Source: Adineta steineri
Taxonomy: Eukaryota; Rotifera; Eurotatoria; Adinetida; Adinetidae
Length of the DNA stretch: 64,000 nucleotides
Direction of reading: 5' to 3'
NCBI GenBank assembly: GCA_905250115.1
Contig: CAJNOI010000180.1
Coordinates: 1 to 64,000 of the forward strand
The notes beneath the pieces were generated by a model. The model saw nothing but the letters and a program-made list of their open reading frames with translations. It was not told the DNA's origin and did no database searches. Positions 33,701-45,547 of this stretch are shown piece after piece. Each line of letters begins with the position of its first letter. Position 1 is the first letter of the stretch. The position numbers and the translations under genes are program-made.

Positions 33701-34516
33701 TTCAAAACAAAATTCGTTTAAATAATAATTGTACTTTTTCGAAATTTACTTTTATTTAAGCATATATTCAAAAAATAGAAGTTCATTTTAACGATATTAA
33801 TAGAATTTTCTTTTTCTTTTTTTATTAAGATTAATTTAAGAAGAATTTAGAGAAAATCAGGAAATTATTTTTTAAAAATTGTAAAAAACAGATGAGTAAA
33901 TAGTTAATATTGTAAAAGATTCTTATTGTTAAAGGAAGAAAGAAAGAAAGAAAGAAAAAAGATATGTACAAGATGAGACGAGAAGAATGTGCGATGATAA
34001 AATCTGATTGGATGTTAAATATATGTTTATAAAGGGTAAAACAACTGATGTTGTTTCAACCACACAACCACACAACTATAGTAAAAGTAGAACGAGAGAG
34101 AGAGAAAGAGAAAAAGAAATAATGGTTGCTAACATTTACATTCGAATGAAGAAAAAGAGACGAGATGAAAAAAAAAAGAAGAAGAAAAAGCCACAAATTG
34201 TTTCTCTCATCGGTCGTTCTCTTTCTTTCCATATCGACATTATTTACCTAGTCCAGTTTTTTTCCTTCTCTTCTTCTCTTCTTCTTCTTCTTCTTCTTCT
34301 TGTTCGTTTCTCTTTCATTATTGACGAGGGCGAAGAACAACTACTGAGATATAAACTGGGGACAAGCACAAGCACGTTTGTTCTCATTACTTGTTCGCAA
34401 TTTAGTAGTCAAACTATTGTCGACTAACGAATTCTTTCTTTTTTATTTTCTAATCAGGTATTCAATTCTCTTTCTTTCTTTCTCGAAAAGAAAAGAAAAT
34501 CTAATTTGTTATTTCT
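30735..34516. other. gene-free, simple-repeat-rich stretch
   Basis: No convincing gene. It holds a TCTCA repeat (about 32470-32503), a (GT)n run (33093-33110), an AG-rich tract (33165-33240), an AAAG run (33935-33960) and an unclassified repeat remnant at 31600-31800. A long ORF at 34008-34427 is dominated by Lys-rich and Leu-rich simple sequence and is not credited. Confidence 0.6.
31610..31960. repeat. unclassified repeat remnant
   Basis: This patch is much richer in GC than its surroundings and contains GAAAGTTATCCTGTATACGG and GCGGACGGTCGAACCC. The sharp compositional change suggests an inserted repeat. No terminal repeats or ORF were identified. Confidence 0.4.
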
Positions 34517-34616
34517 NNNNNNNNNNNNNNNNNNNNNNNNNNNNNNNNNNNNNNNNNNNNNNNNNNNNNNNNNNNNNNNNNNNNNNNNNNNNNNNNNNNN
34601 NNNNNNNNNNNNNNNN
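34517..34616. other. assembly gap of 100 N
   Basis: Exactly 100 N, the usual placeholder for a gap of unknown size. Sequence on both sides is simple-repeat rich. Confidence 0.99.
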
Positions 34617-36212
34617 TATGAATTAAGATAAATTGAAAAATAAATTTCTTTATTTGTAATAAAAATATTTATCATAGAATTCAATACAAAAAAAAAGAAA
34701 ATAGACGAGTTGTTTTCATAAGAAATAGTTGAATAAATCAATTAAATTTTGTCTCGTCATTGATCAAATCTTAAAATTCAATCAAAATCTATGCGACAAA
34801 ATTTCTTTAAAGTTTAAACAATTTAATATAAGAAATATAAATATAAATAAAAATCTTTTGAATGAGTTTTGTTAAATAAATTGTAGATGATCTTGAACGC
34901 GTCAAGACAAAATTACAAAATAAATAAAATCGTTCAAATAGATTAGATTTTAATAATGATCTAGTGTGAAATTATTCTTTTCTTTTTTTCTTTTCTTTTT
35001 TTCGTTAAATCGTCGTCGTTGAAGAAAAAATGTTTGATAATTTTGTATTTAAAAAAGAAAAGTTGTTCAAATGATCTTTATAGTATAAAGTTGATAATAA
35101 CGATTGATTACGACAATACATATGTATGGGAGGCTGAACTATAGACTCGATAAGGGATATATACATATATACATATGCATATGCATATGTTTCAAAGAGA
35201 AATTCTTTCATCATACTTCATTTATACTTGGCTACTGTATATATACATGTTTGGATGTATATCAAACAGAAACAAAAAAAAAAAAGATTGAAAACAGAAG
35301 GAGAGTTGACCAAATAGAAAAAAGAATATTTGTTAGTTGTTAATTCTATAATTTGAAATAATATTTCTTTTGTGTTTATTTAAGTTAGAAAGAAGATTTG
35401 GTGAAAAAGAAATAAATTGTTAAAATTGATGTGTATGACATTTATTTAACATGTTTTGAATTTTAGTATATCTGTCATCGTTGAACATATATTTCGTGTT
35501 ATGTAAACGACGATGTCTTCGTCATTAAGAGAGACACATATATGTCTATCGACGTGTTTTTACGCAAGATCGATCATTAATCAATAACTACAATCTTCAT
35601 AGATGTACAATCTGTTACAATTTTCTTTTCTTTTCTTTTCTTCTTTGTTTTATAAATCTTCTTCTTTCTTTACATTTTTAATGATAATAATGATGATGAT
35701 GATGATGATGATGATTACACAAGATGTGCAAGTGCCATTCGATCGTTTGTATATATGTATGTATATATGTATACATCGTCGTTTCTTTCTCTCTCTCTCT
35801 CGTTTTTTTTGTTTTGTGTCATATTTTATGTTTGAAGTATGTGGTGCCTAAAAGCAAGACATACACATATACGTGTAGTCAGTTGTTGTATTGAACAATG
35901 TCAATAATAAAATGACAGATGACTTGTCTTTTGATTTGTTCGCGTTATTTTAGATATGTGAATAAGGTGAAAGATGATCTTTTCTAAGTGGTCTTATTCA
36001 AAGACGACGTTCAATTGTTTCAAACAAAAAAAGACAAGAAAAAGAAAAAGAAAAAGAGAAAGGATGATCAATCATGTATTATATTGTTTATAATCGATTA
36101 TAAATATAAAATAGAAAAGAAAAAAGCAAGGAAGAATTTATTATTATTTGAATAAACATGAAGAGAGAGAAATCAAATTGAATATTAATAATATAAGATA
36201 AAAAAGAAAGTT
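34617..36212. other. gene-free stretch after the gap
   Basis: AT-rich with ATATGC-type repeats (35160-35190), a (GAT)n run (35690-35714) and CT-rich tracts (35784-35800). No gene was seen. Confidence 0.6.
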
Positions 36213-37151
36213 TTAATAATAATTAAGATAACTATTAAATGTCCTTGAAGATATTTGTCCAGTTAGCGGATCATGTTGAACACTAATATATTGTCGATGT
36301 GGATTATAAGAATATGATAGATGACGAGATTTGTTTGGATAATATCTTTCCCGATGATGCTGATTATTATTATATTGATATGAAGGATAAATTCGTGTTT
36401 GTGGTAAAGAATTATTATTTGATTGAACTTTAATTTTATTATTATTTTCATGTTTTATTTGAATTTTTTGTGGAATTAATAATTTTTGCGGAGTTGTTTT
36501 TGTTTTATTTGAATTTTTTCTACAAATATTTTTTCCACAAAGATAAGCTAACCAATAAGTAAATAACATTAAAAAAATAAATATACATATTATTAATATT
36601 AATAAAATTGGAGATGATTTGAGATTATCAGATAAAAAGATTTCATTTTTTATTAAAGAATTTTTCTTATTTGAAGAATCTTCTTGTGATGTTAATAATT
36701 TGACAATAAATGGAATTGTTTCATCATTTGTTTCATTAAGATGATAATAATCATCTTCATTATTATTATTATTATTGGAAGGTAAACAAGTATAATTAAT
36801 AGTTATATATTGTCCATATAAACCATAAATATTTGTACATGGTTTATAAATTTTTAAACAAGTTTTATCAATCCAACAAGAATTTTGTTGATCACAATGT
36901 AAACTTGAATATTTTGTTATTCGACGTGAACATTTTGTTTTATATTTACAACAATAGAATTGTGTTGAACAATATTCTTCTGAATTATAAAATATTTCAA
37001 TTAAATTTAAATGAATTTTTTCATTTAAACCACAAGATAAATAAATTCGTTGATTTTCATTTAATGAACAACATGTATCAAGAAAATATTCATTCGAGTT
37101 TATTAAAACATAAAAACAATTCAATAGATTCAAATAAAAGATTAATTTCAT
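36213..37151 (-). CDS. single-pass membrane protein with SUEL-type lectin-like domain
   Basis: Single-exon ORF of 312 aa. A signal peptide (MKLIFYLNLLNCFYVLINS) precedes a Cys-rich domain of about 95 aa. Its order (LSCGLNEKIHLNLIEIFY, C..C, then SSLHCDQQNSCWIDKTCLKI, CTNIYGLYGQYITINYTC) fits the galactose/rhamnose-binding SUEL fold. A Ser/Asn-rich spacer and one TM helix (SPILLILIICIFIFLMLFTY) follow, then a basic cytosolic tail rich in Asn, Tyr and Arg. This layout recalls EVA-1-like receptors but with a single lectin domain. The ligand is unknown. The lectin assignment rests on Cys and hydrophobic spacing only. Confidence 0.75.
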   Translation of the reverse strand: MKLIFYLNLLNCFYVLINSNEYFLDTCCSLNENQRIYLSCGLNEKIHLNLIEIFYNSEEYCSTQFYCCKYKTKCSRRITKYSSLHCDQQNSCWIDKTCLKIYKPCTNIYGLYGQYITINYTCLPSNNNNNNEDDYYHLNETNDETIPFIVKLLTSQEDSSNKKNSLIKNEIFLSDNLKSSPILLILIICIFIFLMLFTYWLAYLCGKNICRKNSNKTKTTPQKLLIPQKIQIKHENNNKIKVQSNNNSLPQTRIYPSYQYNNNQHHRERYYPNKSRHLSYSYNPHRQYISVQHDPLTGQISSRTFNSYLNYY

Positions 37152-39846
37152 TTTAATTTATCATTAGAAAACATATTTGAAACATTTATCTAAATATACA
37201 AAAACGAGAAGATATCATCTTTATTTGAATAAATCCCTTATTTTATTTCTATCAAATAAATTCATCAATAGATAAATATCATGAGAAAAGAAAAGAAAAG
37301 AAAAGAAGAGAAGAGAAGAGACAAAATCTTTCTTTTTTAAATATAAGATAAATGAATGTATTACCTTAAATCGTTGTTTGGATTTATTTGTTTATTATCA
37401 TTTAATATTAATTTCGATATTTTCAAAACAAATCTTTTATTGAATCATTATCATTCGACGTTAATTATTTCAATTGAATATTTTATTAATAAAACATTTT
37501 TGTCATATTTTGAAAAGAATTTTTAATATTTATTAATAATTTCTAAAATAAACTATTTATTTCTTGTTCTTAATTTGTGTAAATAAGTCGCGTAGAAAAA
37601 AAGATCTAACACTTTACTCGTAAATATCCTCCGACTCGTGCCTCATATGTCTAATGTGGTCGAACTAAATATTGAGAGAGAAAGTTGTATAATAAGTAAC
37701 CACCCCCACTACGTTCTCTCATTTTCTTCTTTCTTCTTTCTCACACGTTCTTTTATTCAGTTTGTTACAACAACTCAATAGAAAAAAGAAAGAAGAAAAG
37801 AAGAAGTAGAAGAAAGAAAGAAACGAAAAGAATATATTAAGAGAAAGAGACACAGAGAATAACCAACAAGATGACAACCACCACAATAATTATTAAACTA
37901 AATAAAAATCTTTAGATTATTTTAAAGAAAACAAATTCTTTTCTTTTTATTAATACTTCTCATCTTACAAATAAAACAAATTAATCTTTCCTCCATCTCT
38001 TTCTTTTAGATAATTATTATTATTTATTTAACACTAATTTGGAAAATCAATCTTACTAATAAGAATTCATTTACATTGATTTTATTATTCAATTTAGAGA
38101 AGAGAAAAGAATAAAAAAGAATTTGATTAGATTTGAAATAGTTTCAATATTGAATTGAATAAAGAAACAATAGAAAATTCCATCGAATTTCTTCAATGAC
38201 CTTAGTTTTCGTAAAAGATTTAAACAAAGTCAATGAACTAGATTCTATTTAATAAAATAGACTTATTCTTTAATAATCTCAATGTCAACTTGAAACAATT
38301 AATATTGTATACTTCAATAAAAGAAAAAAAACTCTTCATTCATTTACCATCCATATATAGAATATAATAAGAAGCCTTAACGTATGCAAATGAGACTTTA
38401 TGTAAACGAATCTAATCTGATAATCACATATGAACCGTGTGAATACCTCTTTCCTTCATTCATTCATTCATTCATACACATACATTCATTCATTTATTCA
38501 TTCACCAGACAGACATTACATACATACATACATTCATTTATATTGCTACGGTAATTAATAAAAAAAAAGAAAAAAGAAAAATATTTGTTTTCATTTCTAT
38601 ATAAGAAACAAATTTCTTCTTATTTTTTTATTGAATATTTAAAAGATTTTTTTATAGAAATTGATTTTATCATTAAATAAATATATCATTGAATTAAATT
38701 AAATTGATTCTATTATGAAACGAAATAAAAGAATATTCGCAATTATTTCTACGCGATTAATTATGCTAAGTTTTATTTCTATAACAATAAATAAATCAAT
38801 CTTCTATGTCAATGATTTTCATTCTTATTATTATTTAAATAAATGAATAAATAAATCAACATTTTATTACAATAATAATCAAACAAATATTTCTTATTAA
38901 AACATTTTCATTCTTTTTCAAAGTTATTTTTAAATAAATATTTATTTACAATTTTATTTCGTTTTGTTTATTAAAGTCAATGAAAATATCTTCTCATAAA
39001 ATATAATTAAACTTTATTTTCATCTCGAAAAGTATTAATACGATTTGAATCCATTTGTCAACAAATCTTAACCAGAATTGAATCACTCAGTTGATTTAAT
39101 GATTTTTCAAATAGGAATACAAATATATATCTGTTATTTAGTTCTTTTTTAACTCTTTCCGGCCGGATGTTGATAAAATAGAAATATTTTGCCATAGGGA
39201 AGTACGGCATTTTTCAAATGGCCAGTCGGAGGAAAGGAAGAAATACGATCGACTATTAACAAATCTCAATTATTTTTCTAAATAAAAAAAAACTTTGTAA
39301 AAAAGATTTGTATTTCTAATATATGTTATAAGGGAGAAAAAAGTGGACTTGTTTACCTTTGAAGTCTAAAAGTACAAAGAAATACTGCAAAGTATGAGGA
39401 AGTACAATAAATACAGAGAAGTATGATAAGGTATGTATAAATATGTACATATCTATACAAATTTCTTCAAACTTATTTGAAAGAAAAAATGTAAATGAAT
39501 TGCACTTAAGTATTTGTATCCTTGATTGTGTTTACAACAATTTTATCTTTATTATACATTTATTATTTCCGATTTTTATCAGAAATGATTTATTTTATTG
39601 AAAGATATTTTCTTTATTCTTTTGTAATATTATTCATATAAATACGAAATGAAATAGAATCAAGTTCATTCTCCCTATTTTTTATGCTAAAAGATTTGAA
39701 TGTATTAGATAGTTTTATTGAATTGTTTGTTATGATAAGATTTTATTTAAAATAATTTAAACAAAAATAAATGATTTTATCATAAAAATATAAGATAATC
39801 AAAAGCTTGAATAAAATTCGAATAGTTTTTTCTTTAAAAAATTCGT
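37152..39846. other. intergenic with simple repeats
   Basis: No gene was seen. There are AAAAG repeats (37280-37320), A/G-rich DNA (37780-37860), a CATT repeat (38456-38500) and one compact GC-rich hairpin (39150-39240). CT-rich and TTTATTA runs are common. Confidence 0.55.
39150..39240. repeat. short imperfect inverted repeat with GC-rich ends
   Basis: Left end CTCTTTCCGGCCGGATG, right end GGCCAGTCGGAGGAAAGG. These are imperfect reverse complements about 60 nt apart. The composition stands out from the AT-rich flanks. It may be a solo transposon end or a small MITE. Confidence 0.4.
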
Positions 39847-40260
39847 TTAAGCATCAATATTAATTGTTGGCATTGTTACCTGATCAGGTTTATTAATAAT
39901 AATTGTTGGCATTGTTATTTGTTCAGAGTTATCAATAATAATTGTTGGCATTGATGTTGGTTTAAGATTATCAATAATATTATCTAAATCTTCACTAACA
40001 GCAGTGAAAGATGGAATTGTTGGTAAATGAATATTGAGGCCAGTTGTTGGTGTTGTTAAATCATCATCATCACTACTATCATCATTTGTTGAACTTATTG
40101 AAAATAAATCAATATTTGGATTTGAAGTAACATGTTGAGTTGATTGTGGTGTTGCACCTGTACTATGTTCAGGTCGTTGATGAGATGGTAAAGCTTGTCC
40201 ATTTAAAACCATTGCACCAACAATACATAAAACTAATAAAATGGATTTGTTTGAAAACAT
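39847..40260 (-). CDS. small secreted Thr/Ile-rich repeat protein
   Basis: Single-exon ORF of 137 aa. It begins with a clear signal peptide (MFSNKSILLVLCIVGAMVLN, cleavage likely near GQA/LP). The mature chain is Ser/Thr/Asp-rich with an acidic patch (NDDSSDDDDL). The C-terminus carries three units of about 13 aa beginning with MPTIIID or MPTIIIN and linked by NSEQIT or KPDQVT, ending MPTINIDA. No known domain was seen. A TATA-like sequence lies about 70 nt upstream. It is probably extracellular; function unknown. Confidence 0.75.
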   Translation of the reverse strand: MFSNKSILLVLCIVGAMVLNGQALPSHQRPEHSTGATPQSTQHVTSNPNIDLFSISSTNDDSSDDDDLTTPTTGLNIHLPTIPSFTAVSEDLDNIIDNLKPTSMPTIIIDNSEQITMPTIIINKPDQVTMPTINIDA

Positions 40261-40331
40261 GATTTGATTTGTTTTGTTTGTTATTTAATAAAGATTTGTT
40301 TGATTGATGAAAATGATATTATTTTTCGTGT

Positions 40332-40341
40332 CTATATATAC
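40332..40341 (-). promoter_or_regulatory. TATA-box candidate
   Basis: TATATATAG on the minus strand, about 70 nt before the ATG of the secreted repeat protein. Spacing would allow a short 5' UTR. No initiator was confirmed. Confidence 0.45.
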
Positions 40342-40711
40342 TGAGAATTGTCGTCATTGATTAAAATAAAAGACGCATATTTTTAATAATAATTTCATCT
40401 AATTATACGTTTGAATGAATAAACAATTGTTATAAATTTATATATTAGTCGTAAATCAATAAAATTAGTCAAAGAAATATTTTTATTAAAATTTATTTCT
40501 AGAAAATGTCAACGAGTAAAATCAGTAAAAACATCTAAATTTAACTTAATTATTTATTCAATAATCAAATATTTATGTTATTACGAAAAAAATCATTTTC
40601 ATAAATCAAATGAAATTCTTGAGAAAATAAATCTCGAAAGTAAGTTTACAATTTCTTTTATTTTATTTTGTTGTAATTTATTAAATAAAAATAAATAGAA
40701 AATAGAAAATG
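40342..40711. other. intergenic
   Basis: AT-rich spacer between two minus-strand genes; nothing recognised. Confidence 0.4.
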
Positions 40712-42014
40712 TTAAAGATGAAGTGTTTGTTGATGAGAATATTTCGATCCAATTAAAGTTCTTTTTTTGTTGTTATTGATTTGATTCGATAAATTAGTTT
40801 TTGAATTTTCTCTAATTGTTTGTAAAAGTAATGTTGGAGAATAATTATTTAAAGATTTATATTTTAAATGAAATGGATCTGCTTTTCTTGGAGATACAAA
40901 AATTGATGTTGATAATTGAAGATTTGTTTTGTTAGTTGATGCACGTTTCATATATGAATAATGATTTGATACATCAAATTTTTCTAAATGTTTATTTTGA
41001 AATAATGGATTTGATGAATATGGAATTGGTGTTTGAGATAATAATAAACGTTTATATTTATTTGATTGATATTTTTCTGCAAAATCATTTAAATTTTTAA
41101 AATAATAAGGTGATGATTCACCTGCATAACGATTAAGTAATTTAGATAAATTATCAAAATATTCTTCATCAGTTAATACTGTTGAATTTAATTGATTTAA
41201 ATTTAGAATATTTAAATCAATTTCTTGATTATTAATCATATCAATTAAATCTTCATCAGTTAAATTTTGATTATTTTTAATAAAACGTCTTAATGCTAAT
41301 GCTGTTAAACGTTGACGTATTGATGATTTATTTAAAAGATTTTGTGGTGAAAGATTTGCTCGTGTTTGTATTTCAATACAATCAGAACATAATTGTGGTC
41401 CAAGTATTGAACATGTTTCTCTTTCAATTGAATTTGCTGTTGATGAATAGGCTCGTTGACATCGTTGATCTGTTGATAATTGACTTGATGGACGATAAGT
41501 TATATCAGATTTTGTACAGATTGAACTTCGTCTTTCCGAAAAATTATCTTTTTCATCTTTTCGAGTTATTGTTGTTAACGTTTCTGAACTATTTGAAAGA
41601 AATTCTGATCTTGATGGATTTAATTTATTTGTTGTTAATTGAGATCTTAATGATACACCGGAACCGATATTTCTTGATCGCGAATTATTATTATCAACAG
41701 ATTTCTAAAAATTTGATTTGAAAATCTTTTTTTTTGAAGAAAAGATCAAATGTTACTTGTTTAGTTGTTTGAATTTGAATAGAATTTGTTGGTAATTTTA
41801 ATGTTTTATATTGTCTTTGTGTTGAAATAATCGATGGTATAATTGGTTTTGTTTGAGTTGAAAGTTTTTTATTTGATTTATTATTTATTTGAATTGAATT
41901 ATTTTTCTCATTTGAATTCTTTTGTTGAGCTAATTCTTTTAATCGTTGTAAATACCATGTTGCATTAACATTATCTCCTACAATTTTTCCTTCATTATTA
42001 TTAAAATACACCAT
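40712..42014 (-). CDS. unknown low-complexity protein
   Basis: Two exons: 41757-42014 and 40712-41704, with a 52-nt intron; 1251 nt, 416 aa. It starts MVYFNNNEGKIVGDNVNATW. The protein is rich in Ser, Asn, Gln, Thr and Lys. It has no signal peptide, no TM and no recognised domain. The most ordered-looking parts are residues about 180-260 (SSIRQRLTALALRRFIKNNQ, LTDEDLIDMINNQ, LTDEEYFDNLSKLLNRYAGE), which could be helical. The splice junction joins frames without loss. It is probably intracellular. Function not inferred. Confidence 0.7.
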
Positions 42015-44785
42015 CTGTACTTTTTCTTTTTTTTCTTTTAAAAAATATTTTCTTTCAAATCAAATCATCTTTTCTCTTTTCTCTTTTCTCTTTTTTCTTT
42101 CTCTCAACATTTTTTCTTCGTTTACTAAATCTTTAACTAATGATGACAATAACGTATAGAAACTATTCTTTCTTCTTTTTCTCAAGTAAAAAACAAGAAA
42201 GAAAACATGTCCAATTATTAAGTAAAGAGAACACTGAACTTGAAATAAGATTTGTGTGAGAGAAACAAAAAGAAGAGATGTTTCTTAGCAAAATCGATGT
42301 GATTGAAATTTTAATGAATTAAAAGATTATTATGTCAATTTCAATGCATCAAACAAATCGAACGGGTTTTTTTTATGTTTCTTATATAAATAAATCGAAT
42401 TTTTTAACAAAACAAAACAAATAAGTGATCATTTAACATAGGTAAAAAAAACGTTTTTCTTAGGTTTCAAATAACAAATCACTATTTTAATTCACAAATC
42501 TATACATATGTTTATATCAACACCCCCTCTTTTTTTAAATAGATTTTTTGACAATTTAAATCTTTTTTCGATTCATTTCTAGAGATATGAAATTTATTTT
42601 TTCCTATTATTTAGAAAATCTAAAAAAATGTAACATTCTTATGGGTTTGTTTAACAACGATATAAACTTGGATTATTTACTTAACACTTTTTTCATGCAT
42701 CTCATTAAACGCAATAAATATGTTTGAAAATAATTCAAACAAAATATTTTGCAGATAAATAACATTTTTTTTCCAGGAAAATATTTTTTATTTTGAATAA
42801 CTCTTCTATTTGTTGATTTAATATTTGATTTTTAATGAAAATTTTTAATAAAATTGTTTAACTCATATGTCACATCGATAATATATGTTAATTAACTTTA
42901 TTTAATCAATAAAATCTTTTCTTTTCTTTTTCGTCTCTTTAATATTCAATAACCAAAAATGATTTATGACAAAAATATTCTTTTTCATAACAAACAAAAC
43001 AAAACAAAAACATTTAAAATTGTTTAACTGATAGATATCAAATGAAATTGTGAACATTTTTCATTTTAACAATATATATAATAAACAGCTCAGCCATTAG
43101 AAAAGACTAAAATTTAAGAATTATTTTAATATAAGATGATACTTTACACGTAAAAAAGTATTATTGAAGAACGATGAAAATATCTTTTAAACTTATTTTC
43201 AAATGTATTTATTATATTTCAAAATTTTAGTTATTCTCAAAGATTTCTCTTGATATTCATTTCAATATAAAAGAATTTTTAAGCGGAGAAAACATTTTTC
43301 CTCAACTCCTAATGTTCTTTTTCGAAGACTTTTTTTGATATTCTCTGTGCTTCAAAGTTCTTAATCTAAACGAATGATTTTGAATACAATCGATTTCACT
43401 AATATATCATTGTATTTTATATGACCTTATCTTAACAATGAACAATGAACAATGAACAATGGTCAATGTAAAAGTGTCGCAAAGTGAACTTTGCTTTTGT
43501 TGATCTTTTATGTTTGATTTATTAAATGACAATTCTTCTTTTTTTTTATACATTAAGAAACGTGCTTCTGAGAACTTCTTATATATCAGTTAAATGATAA
43601 GAAAACAAAATAAAAAACATACACTCAAGCAAAATAAAACACCAACTAATTATAAACAGTCACTCAGTCTAGAGAAGCAATAAAAGTGTGAGTGAGTGAT
43701 AGAACAAAACAAACAAGATGTGCAATAGAGAAAATAGGATGTGAAGAGTGGAAGACATACAAGTGGAAAAGAGTAATGTGAGAGGAATGTGAAACAAAAT
43801 AAAAGTTTTTTCACGATGAATAATCATTCTTAATGGATGATTAATATTCGAATTGTAAGATACAAGTTTTCTAGATCAAGATAAGATCTTATATAGTATT
43901 ATTTTCAATTTTATTTCATAAATAGTTAAGAAACTCAAACATATCTTTCAATCAATTGAAAATAACAATATTCTATGCTTCATACCAATAAATATTAGGT
44001 ATCTTAAATGATATTTTATGCTTTGTTCATCTCTTAATTGATTCAATGACGATGACATATTTTGAAAAAAAGTAGATGAGTATTAGAAAGTCTGAATTAT
44101 TGATAGTGACAGTATTATATAATCATCTATTATGTTCAATTTTGTGTCCAAATTTTTATTTACTTTCATAATTAATCTATTTTGAGACCATACATAGAAC
44201 ATATAATAATATTCTATAGATCAATAGTTACGAAAATGTTTTAACAATGATTTCTACTATTATATATGAATATATTTCAATTGTCTGAATTTCCTCTGAA
44301 TTCTGATAGGCATATTCGTTCGATATGATGTATCACAAATTCAACTTAAACGTGAAATTCTTATGGAAGATTCTTGAATTATGTCTCATACTTTAGTCAA
44401 AGATAATGTGTAATAACTCATACTCTGCATAGTAGAATAAATTGTTAAAAAATCCTACCAACTATATAAAAATCTTGTTGAATACAGACGGTTGTTTTAG
44501 AACTGAAAGTGAAGTATGAAGTACTTATGAAAAAGTATGCGTATAAGTATGAAATATTTCTATGAATATTTATAGATTTAGTTTTTACTTGAAAAAGTAC
44601 AGTGATTCGAAGTAAAAGTATTTTGGTTGTAGTTCTGAATTGTAATCTAAAAGTCTTGTTAACATTTCTCACATGAATAAAATTTTATTAAAAACAGAAA
44701 ATAGATCTTTTAGTAAATCTAATTAATGATATAAAGAAAAGATTTTGATAAAAATTCTCTAAGTATATATTTTGAAATAGTTAAT
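42015..44785. other. intergenic
   Basis: No gene was seen. There is a CTTTTCT-type tract at 42070-42110 and an AACAATG tandem run at about 43436-43461. ORFs here are short and unconvincing. Confidence 0.55.
43436..43461. repeat. AACAATG tandem repeat
   Basis: About four copies of the 7-nt unit GAACAAT in direct repeat. Confidence 0.8.
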
Positions 44786-45547
44786 TTAATTTTCTTCTCC
44801 AAATTGTTCATCATCATTGTCATTTTTAATTTGTTTAATTTGAAATTGTGTCTGAATAATAAGTTGATCAATTTCATTTATCATATTTGTTGAAGTATGT
44901 GTTTTAATAATTGTTTGTGCTCGATGATAAAGTTCTTTAGCCCAAGTAAAATATTTCGTTGCTTTTTCTAATGATGATAATAAATTATTGGAATTTTCTT
45001 TGAATTGTTTTCCTTTAAATAAAAAATATTTGGCAATATCTCTTGTAAGACGAGATAATAAAGTTTGATCATCATTTTCCATTTTAATACAATCTAATTC
45101 TAGATATTCAATAGCCCATTGTCCATGTTTAACCATATCAGCACAAAATATATAAATTGAATCTTCATAAAGTTTATTATTTTCATCTTGAAAGATTTCT
45201 TGATGTTCGTCTAAAATTTTTGGAACAATTTTTTCACCTAATGAACCTGAAGTTAAAAAAAAGATTCGTTTTTTTCGAGCATTTTCTATTAAAAATTCTA
45301 AACATGGTTCAACATCAGAAAATAAGCGAAATATAAATGGAACTTCAAGAAAACTTGTTTGTTCATTAATGGAATTTTCTCGTATTAAATTGCAAATATC
45401 TAATTCATCAATATTTGTTGAAATACGATTTTCAGGATTAATGGTTGTTGAAAATGCTTTTTTTAATTGTCGACAACAATCAGCCGATGCAATATTTTGA
45501 TCAAGCCAAACAATCATATGATCATATTCTAATTCAGATGAACTCAT
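44786..45547 (-). CDS. unknown protein, probable rotifer-lineage domain
   Basis: Single-exon ORF. The ATG at 45547 (MSSSELEYDHMIVWLDQNIA) is preferred over an upstream TTG; 253 aa. The N-terminal 170 residues look like a compact alpha/beta domain: MIVWLDQNI, then RIFFLTSGSLGEKIVPKILD, then SIYIFCADMVKHGQWAIEYL. A helical C-terminus follows (TRDIAKYFLFKGKQFKEN, SSLEKATKYFTWAKELYHRA). The pairing of a SGSLGE-type strand-loop with a FCAD strand is something I associate from memory with a large family in bdelloid rotifers, sometimes fused to ADP-ribosyltransferase or TPR regions; I could not check this. No signal peptide or TM. Confidence 0.75.
   Translation of the reverse strand: MSSSELEYDHMIVWLDQNIASADCCRQLKKAFSTTINPENRISTNIDELDICNLIRENSINEQTSFLEVPFIFRLFSDVEPCLEFLIENARKKRIFFLTSGSLGEKIVPKILDEHQEIFQDENNKLYEDSIYIFCADMVKHGQWAIEYLELDCIKMENDDQTLLSRLTRDIAKYFLFKGKQFKENSNNLLSSLEKATKYFTWAKELYHRAQTIIKTHTSTNMINEIDQLIIQTQFQIKQIKNDNDDEQFGEEN

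Noticed and set aside
34008..34427. ORF of 139 aa
   Set aside because: Made of Arg/Glu, Lys and Leu runs from simple repeats; no domain, and frame loss at the assembly gap.
41293..41721. Plus-strand Leu-rich ORF of 142 aa
   Set aside because: Antisense shadow of the second exon of the unknown protein at 40712-42014; no independent support.
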